From Bryobacteraceae bacterium (GTDB lineage: Bacteria; Acidobacteriota; Terriglobia; Bryobacterales; Bryobacteraceae), in NCBI GenBank assembly GCA_025056455.1, contig JANWVY010000006.1, positions 124,001 to 188,000 on the forward strand: DNA of 64,000 nt, given 5' to 3'. The notes beneath the pieces are model-generated. The model searched no databases, was not told where the DNA came from, and saw only the letters and a program-made list of their open reading frames with translations. Position numbers and translations under genes: made by a program. Below, piece after piece: positions 59,570 to 64,000 of the stretch; the stretch's first letter is position 1, and every line of letters starts with the position of its first letter.

Positions 59570-61422
59570 CGCGCTCCTCCCACCGCGATGCCAAGCACCA
59601 CCAGTACCGCGACCGAGCCTAGCGTGACCCAGGCGGCATAGTTGCGGATATTGCCGGATTGGAAGGCGCGGAGAACACCGCCCACGCCTCGCGCCAGCGT
59701 TGCGGTTCCGTTCACACAGCCATCAATCAGGCCGACATCGACGACGCGCCACAACAGGGACCGGGAACCGTGGACAATTGGCCTCACAACTGCAGCGTCG
59801 TACAATTCGTCGACCAGGTATTTGTTGTAGACCAATTTGTAGAAGCCGCCGAGCGCGCTCGCGATCGAGTCCGCAAGCCCTGGCTTGACGACATACAGCA
59901 CATACGCAACGCCAATCCCGAGCACGCCTGCGGCCACTGAGATCGCCACAAGCGCCATCTCATGCCCGCCTTCGGCAAGTGGGAACAGCGGAGCCAGATA
60001 GTTTGGCACTTTGAAATACCAGCCCCCGAAAAGTGACAGAGCCGCCAGCACAGCAAGCGGTCCCCACATGATAAAGGGCGACTCGTGGGGGTGATGATGT
60101 CCGCGATACTGGCCAAAGAAGCACAGGAACATCGCGCGCGAAACGTAGAACGCGGTCATCGCCGCCGTAACCACTCCAACCCAGTACATCCAGGGATGGT
60201 GGTGATGCGCGGCCAACAGAATTTCGTCTTTCGAGAAATAACCCGCAAAGGGTGGAATGCCCGCAATGGCGACCCAGGCACAGCACAGCACAGCGAACGT
60301 AATGGGGATTTTTTTACGCAAACCACCCATCTGACGGAGGTCCTGTTCACCCTCCAGGGCGTGGATCACGCTGCCCGCGCCAAGAAACAAGAGCGCTTTA
60401 AAGAAGGCGTGCGTCACCACGTGATAAATCCCTGCTGCAAAGGCGCCCACGCCGCAGGCCAGAAACATGTAGCCCAGTTGCGAGACCGTTGAGTAAGCGA
60501 AGACCTTTTTGATGTCATACTGCGTGATTCCGATGGTGGCGGCGAGAACAGCGGTCAACAGCCCAATGATCGCCACAACCTCCATGGCTAGCGGAGCATG
60601 CTGATAGATCACCGCGGAGCGAGCCACCATGTAGACACCGGCGGTGACCATGGTTGCGGCGTGGATTAAGGCCGATACGGGAGTGGGGCCCTCCATGGCG
60701 TCAGGCAGCCAGACGTAAAGCGGGATTTGTGCGGATTTACCGGTTGCGCCAACAAACAGCAGGAGAGCGATCGCCGTAAGCAAGCCAGCGGAGTGTTCGA
60801 CGGGCATCGGCGCGACGGCAGCAAACACTTTGCCGAAATCCAGCGATCCGAACTGCACGAACATCAGGAACAGGGCCAGCGTGTAGCCGAAATCTCCGAT
60901 GCGGTTTACGATGAAAGCCTTCTTGGCAGCGTCGGCAGCGCTCTTTCTGACAAAGTAGAAACCGATGAGCAAGTAGCTGCACAGGCCTACGCCTTCCCAG
61001 CCCACAAACATGAGCAAGTAGTTGGCGCCGAGCACCAACGTCAACATGAAAAACATGAACAGATTGAGGTAGGCGAAAAACCGGTAATAGCCGCCCTCGT
61101 GCGCCATATATCCAACGGCGTAGAGATGGATCAAGGAACCGATGCCGGTGACCACCAGCAGCATAACTGCTGTCAACCGGTCCACCATGAAGTCCACGCC
61201 GATGTTTAAGGCGCCGCTTTCTATCCAGGTGAAATAGCGCTCGATGTAGGCGGTCTCCAAACTGCCTAGCGAAGACAGCGTCTTTAACACCCACAGGAAG
61301 CTGAGCACGGGCATTGCGACGGCGATCAAACTGACGGCGATCTGGGGCAAGCGTTTGCCAACCGTCCCGTTGAGAGCGAAGCCGGCCAGTGGGAGTGCGG
61401 GAATAAGCCAGAGATGTTCCAT
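59566..61422 (-). CDS. nuoL: NADH-quinone oxidoreductase subunit L
   Basis: Largest antiporter-like complex I subunit, 618 residues, with the long lateral helix at the C-terminus. Blocks are LTAVMLLVVTGIGSLIHLYAVGYMAHEGGYYRFFAYLNLFMFFMLTLVLGANYLLMFVGWEGVGLCSYLLIGFYF, AQIPLYVWLPDAMEGPTPVSALIHAATMVTAGVYMVARSA, DIKKVFAYSTVSQLGYMFLACGVGAFAAGIYHVVTHAFFKALLFLGAGSVIHAL. Two bases separate its start from the nuoK stop. Confidence 0.95.
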   Translation of the reverse strand: MEHLWLIPALPLAGFALNGTVGKRLPQIAVSLIAVAMPVLSFLWVLKTLSSLGSLETAYIERYFTWIESGALNIGVDFMVDRLTAVMLLVVTGIGSLIHLYAVGYMAHEGGYYRFFAYLNLFMFFMLTLVLGANYLLMFVGWEGVGLCSYLLIGFYFVRKSAADAAKKAFIVNRIGDFGYTLALFLMFVQFGSLDFGKVFAAVAPMPVEHSAGLLTAIALLLFVGATGKSAQIPLYVWLPDAMEGPTPVSALIHAATMVTAGVYMVARSAVIYQHAPLAMEVVAIIGLLTAVLAATIGITQYDIKKVFAYSTVSQLGYMFLACGVGAFAAGIYHVVTHAFFKALLFLGAGSVIHALEGEQDLRQMGGLRKKIPITFAVLCCAWVAIAGIPPFAGYFSKDEILLAAHHHHPWMYWVGVVTAAMTAFYVSRAMFLCFFGQYRGHHHPHESPFIMWGPLAVLAALSLFGGWYFKVPNYLAPLFPLAEGGHEMALVAISVAAGVLGIGVAYVLYVVKPGLADSIASALGGFYKLVYNKYLVDELYDAAVVRPIVHGSRSLLWRVVDVGLIDGCVNGTATLARGVGGVLRAFQSGNIRNYAAWVTLGSVAVLVVLGIAVGGAR

Positions 61423-61424
61423 GG

Positions 61425-61736
61425 TCAGTTTTTGAGCGAGCTGACGTCGTCAATGGCGAGCGTGGCCCGGTTTTTAAACACAGTCAAAATGATGGCCAGA
61501 CCAACGGCCGCTTCGGCTGCCGCCACCACCATGACGAAGAATGAAAAGATGTGGCCATCGACCTGGCGCAATTGATAGGAAAAGGCAATGAAACTCAGGT
61601 TCACGGCGTTCAGCATGAGTTCAATCGACATGAAGACCGTGATGATGTTTCGGCGGACGACGAAGCCTGCCACACCAAGGCCGAACAGGATGGCACTCAG
61701 GATCAGATACCAGGACAGAGGCACAGAACTCGGCAT
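61425..61736 (-). CDS. nuoK: NADH-quinone oxidoreductase subunit K
   Basis: Small three-helix complex I subunit, 103 residues from the ATG at 61736: PLSWYLILSAILFGLGVAGFVVRRNIITVFMSIELMLNAVNLSFIAFSYQLRQVDGHIFSFFVMVVAAAEAAVGLAIILTVFKNR. The Glu in MSIELMLNAVNL and the Glu in AAAEAAVGLAI are the conserved membrane acids. The frame continues into nuoJ upstream, but only the shorter product matches the family. It lies 5 bases after nuoJ. Confidence 0.95.
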   Translation of the reverse strand: MPSSVPLSWYLILSAILFGLGVAGFVVRRNIITVFMSIELMLNAVNLSFIAFSYQLRQVDGHIFSFFVMVVAAAEAAVGLAIILTVFKNRATLAIDDVSSLKN

Positions 61737-61741
61737 GGCTT

Positions 61742-62239
61742 TTAAATCTCCTTCCGCGCGAGCACAACCGCACCTAAAATGGCGATCAAAATCAGTAAGG
61801 AAGTCACTTCGAAGGGCAGAAGATACTCGGTGAAAAGCTTCAGGCCCACCCCGCGGGCGGTTCCTTCGGTGAAGGTTCCAAAAACTACGTTCTCGGTCTT
61901 CGGGAGCAAGGTCCGGATGAGGAAGCCGATGAGCACGATGAAACCGATAAGAGCGGGAACACCAAAGAGGCGCGCAAAAAGGGCCTTGTCCGTTTTTCGT
62001 TCTGACCCCGCATTGAGCAGCATAATGGTGAAGACAAACAAAACCATAATGGCTCCGGCATAGACGATCATCTGAGCCGCAGCCATGAACTCGGCGCCTA
62101 GAAGCAAATAGAGCACCGCGAGAGCAGCCATCACGCCGACTAAGGACAAGGCGCTTGAGATCGGGTGCCGCTGCACCACTAAGTTGACGCCGCAGCCGAC
62201 GGCAATTGCCGCAAAAATCAAAAAGAGAATCGCATCCAT
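61742..62239 (-). CDS. nuoJ: NADH-quinone oxidoreductase subunit J
   Basis: Five-helix complex I subunit of 165 residues. Blocks are GVNLVVQRHPISSALSLVGVMAALAVLYLLLGAEFMAAAQMIVYAGAIMVLFVFTIMLLNAG (the VYAGAIMVLFVF motif is diagnostic). It lies 15 bases after nuoH. In most bacterial operons nuoI sits between nuoH and nuoJ; here it does not. Confidence 0.95.
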   Translation of the reverse strand: MDAILFLIFAAIAVGCGVNLVVQRHPISSALSLVGVMAALAVLYLLLGAEFMAAAQMIVYAGAIMVLFVFTIMLLNAGSERKTDKALFARLFGVPALIGFIVLIGFLIRTLLPKTENVVFGTFTEGTARGVGLKLFTEYLLPFEVTSLLILIAILGAVVLARKEI

Positions 62240-62254
62240 CGTCGAGCTCGAACT

Positions 62255-63448
62255 TCAATTCACGATCGCCACAAGAATTCCGGTGGCGAGCAGTTGAACG
62301 ACTGACACCGGGAACAGGAACGTCCAGGTGAACTTCATGAGCTGGTCATAGCGGAACCGCGGCAAGGTGCCGCGAACCCAAATGAACAGGAAGAGAATCG
62401 CGCCGGTCTTGGCGGCGAACCAGAACAAGGGGGTTAACGCGTCGCGCAACAGGGGAAGCGTGAAAATACCCGCCAAACCGAGAAGGACGACGCCTAGAAC
62501 GGGAAACGTGTACTTATCCCAGGGACGCGTGGGACTGGTTTGGGTGGCGTGATAGAACGCCAGCAAGGAGAATCCAACGAAGATGGCCGGGGGGATCCAA
62601 TTTGAAATGACTTCTGGCAGGGGTGGATTCCAACCCCCCAGGAACAAATGGGTGGCTACGGCGGAAATCGTCACCATGTTGCAGTATTCCGCGGTAAAGA
62701 ATGCGGCGAAATTGGTGCTACTGTATTCGGTGTGAAAGCCGGCTACCAACTCGTTTTCGGCTTCTGGCAGGTCGAAGGGCACACGGTTGGTCTCCGCGAA
62801 GCCAGCAATGAGAAAAACAATAAAAGCGAGTAGCTGCGGCATCGGCATCTGAAAAATGTGCCACTTCGGGATGAGGCCAAAGTAGAAACCCGCCTGAGCC
62901 TCTGCAATTTCGCGCAAGCTCAGTGTGTTGCACATCAGCAAGGGCGAAACGATAGCCAGCGCTAGCGGAAGCTCGTAGCTAATCATCTGAGCCGAACTGC
63001 GCAAACCGCCCAGCAAGGCATATTTGTTGTTGGAAGCCCAACCGCCAAGCGCGACAGCGTAGACGCTAACCGACGAGATCGCTAGAATCACCAGAATGCC
63101 CAGATTGACGTTCGCCAGTTCGAGATAGGTCTTGTAGCCAAAGACTTCAACTTGCTTTCCAAAGGGGATGACCGAGATCGACACAAGCGCCAGGGCGACG
63201 GCCAAGAAAGGCGCCAGAAGGTAATAAAATTTGTTGACCTGGGCAGGCAGCACACCTTCCTTGGTCACCAGCTTGATCAAATCGGCGAGAGGCTGGAGCA
63301 AACCATGCGGACCGACGCGGTAGGGTCCCACGCGCAACTGGATATGGGCGAGCACCTTGCGTTCGATCCAAACTAAGTATGCGGCGGTAGTGAGCAAAAC
63401 GAAGGCCACTAACGCGGCCTTGATGCCGGTGATGATGAAAAATTCCAT
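62255..63448 (-). CDS. nuoH: NADH-quinone oxidoreductase subunit H
   Basis: Membrane subunit at the quinone site joining the arms of complex I, 397 residues. Blocks are VWIERKVLAHIQLRVGPYRVGPHGLLQPLADLIKLVTKEGVLPA, GLRSSAQMISYELPLALAIVSPLL, AGFAETNRVPFDLPEAENELVAGFHTEYSSTNFAAFFTAEYCNM and RGTLPRFRYDQLMKFTWTFLFPVSVVQLLATG. It is about 50 residues longer than the E. coli protein (325), the usual range outside gamma-proteobacteria. It lies 15 bases after nuoG. Confidence 0.95.
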   Translation of the reverse strand: MEFFIITGIKAALVAFVLLTTAAYLVWIERKVLAHIQLRVGPYRVGPHGLLQPLADLIKLVTKEGVLPAQVNKFYYLLAPFLAVALALVSISVIPFGKQVEVFGYKTYLELANVNLGILVILAISSVSVYAVALGGWASNNKYALLGGLRSSAQMISYELPLALAIVSPLLMCNTLSLREIAEAQAGFYFGLIPKWHIFQMPMPQLLAFIVFLIAGFAETNRVPFDLPEAENELVAGFHTEYSSTNFAAFFTAEYCNMVTISAVATHLFLGGWNPPLPEVISNWIPPAIFVGFSLLAFYHATQTSPTRPWDKYTFPVLGVVLLGLAGIFTLPLLRDALTPLFWFAAKTGAILFLFIWVRGTLPRFRYDQLMKFTWTFLFPVSVVQLLATGILVAIVN

Positions 63449-63463
63449 TCTTTGTCCGCTAGA

Positions 63464-64000
63464 CTAAGGGCGGTACAGCTCGCCCGGGTATTCGAGAACA
63501 GACGTCAACTTCTTCGAATAACGACCCAAAGAGCCAGACGTGAACAGAGTGTTGCTCGCCGACTGGATCAGGTCCGGCCGAGAAATCACCGGAATCCTGC
63601 CATTCAGGGGGCTGGTTTGCGCAGCCTGTCCTGTGGCGACGACTGGCAAAGGAATATTATAGCCTCGAACTTGGGTTCGGATTTGCTCAAAGACGCTTTG
63701 CACCGTCCAAATTCCGAGGTTCAGCTTCATTTCCTTCGCCAGTAAGCCCATGATTTCGAGGTCCGGTTTCGTTCCCATGGTCTTGGCGGCGGCCGTCAGC
63801 TTCTGGCACTGACCCGTGACATTGGTCACCGTGCCGTTCTTTTCATAGGCGCTGGCCGCCGGTAGTACAACGTCAGCCCGCTGAGCGGTTTCGGTGAGAA
63901 ACATCTCTTGGACGACAACGAAAGCGTTTGCCGCAGCTAAGGAATAGCGCGCGAGAGGATTGGCTCCAACCACCCAGAGCACATCAAGATCGGTTGCGGC
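63464..64000 (-). CDS. nuoG: NADH-quinone oxidoreductase subunit G, C-terminal part (cut by window)
   Basis: The reading frame is open from the window end to the stop at 63464, so only the last 178 or so residues are present. They show the molybdopterin-oxidoreductase-like end of NuoG: LDVLWVVGANPLARYSLAAANAFVVVQEMFLTETAQRADVVLPAASAYEKNGTVTNVTGQCQKLTAAAKTMG, followed by ALLAKEMK-like GLLAKEMKLNLGIW. The phrase FLTETAQRADVVLPA.YEKNGTVTN.G is typical of this domain. The true start and the iron-sulfur N-terminus lie beyond the window. Confidence 0.9.
   Translation of the reverse strand, partial: AATDLDVLWVVGANPLARYSLAAANAFVVVQEMFLTETAQRADVVLPAASAYEKNGTVTNVTGQCQKLTAAAKTMGTKPDLEIMGLLAKEMKLNLGIWTVQSVFEQIRTQVRGYNIPLPVVATGQAAQTSPLNGRIPVISRPDLIQSASNTLFTSGSLGRYSKKLTSVLEYPGELYRP

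Overview
The window looks like chromosomal DNA of a Gram-negative bacterium, most likely an acidobacterium of the Solibacter/Bryobacter type. That placement is an inference. It rests on the lipid A genes lpxA and lpxD, a DUF1549/DUF1553 plus DUF1501 gene pair, a DUF1080 protein, a PEP-CTERM protein, a PQQ dehydrogenase paired with cytochrome c, and an ECF sigma/zinc-finger anti-sigma pair next to a TPR-CHAT protein. Base composition is fairly GC-rich and even by eye. Genes are densely packed, with many 4-base ATGA/GTGA overlaps. I see no tRNA, rRNA, CRISPR array, transposase or prophage, and no gene-free stretch over 300 bases.

Layout. 0-3 kb: hemE and hemG (heme) and a small unknown gene. 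3-9 kb: galT with an apparent CTG start, an unknown gene, a SelA-like PLP enzyme, wecB, and a secreted DUF4394-truncated hemoglobin fusion. 8.9-13.7 kb (minus strand): a GntR regulator, a DHDPS-family lyase, an enolase-superfamily dehydratase and an ExuT-like MFS carrier, each overlapping the next by 4 bases, so probably a sugar-acid catabolic operon; a rhomboid protease follows. 13.7-19.7 kb: cutA, an FtsB-like protein, a citrate-lyase-beta-like aldolase overlapping an AddB-like nuclease, and an outer-membrane barrel. 19.7-23 kb: the DUF1549/1553 and DUF1501 pair. 23-30 kb: lpxA and lpxD divergent, a P-loop protein coupled to lpxD, and a minus-strand group of MBL hydrolase, CocE hydrolase, Cys-rich secreted protein and aldose epimerase. 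29.5-32 kb: di-heme cytochrome c and PQQ dehydrogenase.

32-39 kb is one efflux operon: TetR regulator, TolC, HlyD adaptor, two ABC ATPases and two ABC permeases. It resembles E. coli CecR-YbhGFSR and has a readable promoter with repeated operator-like sites. 39-46 kb (minus strand) holds a DUF1080 protein, a P1 peptidase, an ECF sigma factor, a zinc-finger anti-sigma, an unknown protein and a TPR-CHAT lipoprotein. The CHAT part could be a self-contained proteolytic signalling unit and is the most interesting candidate system here. 46-49.5 kb is a small accessory stretch: an HTH-lysozyme fusion, a ferredoxin gene with a fresh 24-bp in-frame duplication, two small HExxH proteins with overlapping 3' ends, and a PEP-CTERM gene whose signal peptide lies in another frame behind a structured leader.

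49.5-56.5 kb: icd, purE and purK in series; a LytS-type histidine kinase and ribA, divergent around a 10-bp palindrome that puts TATAAT on both strands; a degenerate histidine-kinase-like protein; and a SYLF lipid-binding protein. 56.5-64 kb (minus strand): the distal part of a complex I operon, nuoG (cut by the window end), nuoH, nuoJ, nuoK, nuoL, nuoM and nuoN. nuoI is missing from its usual place between nuoH and nuoJ.
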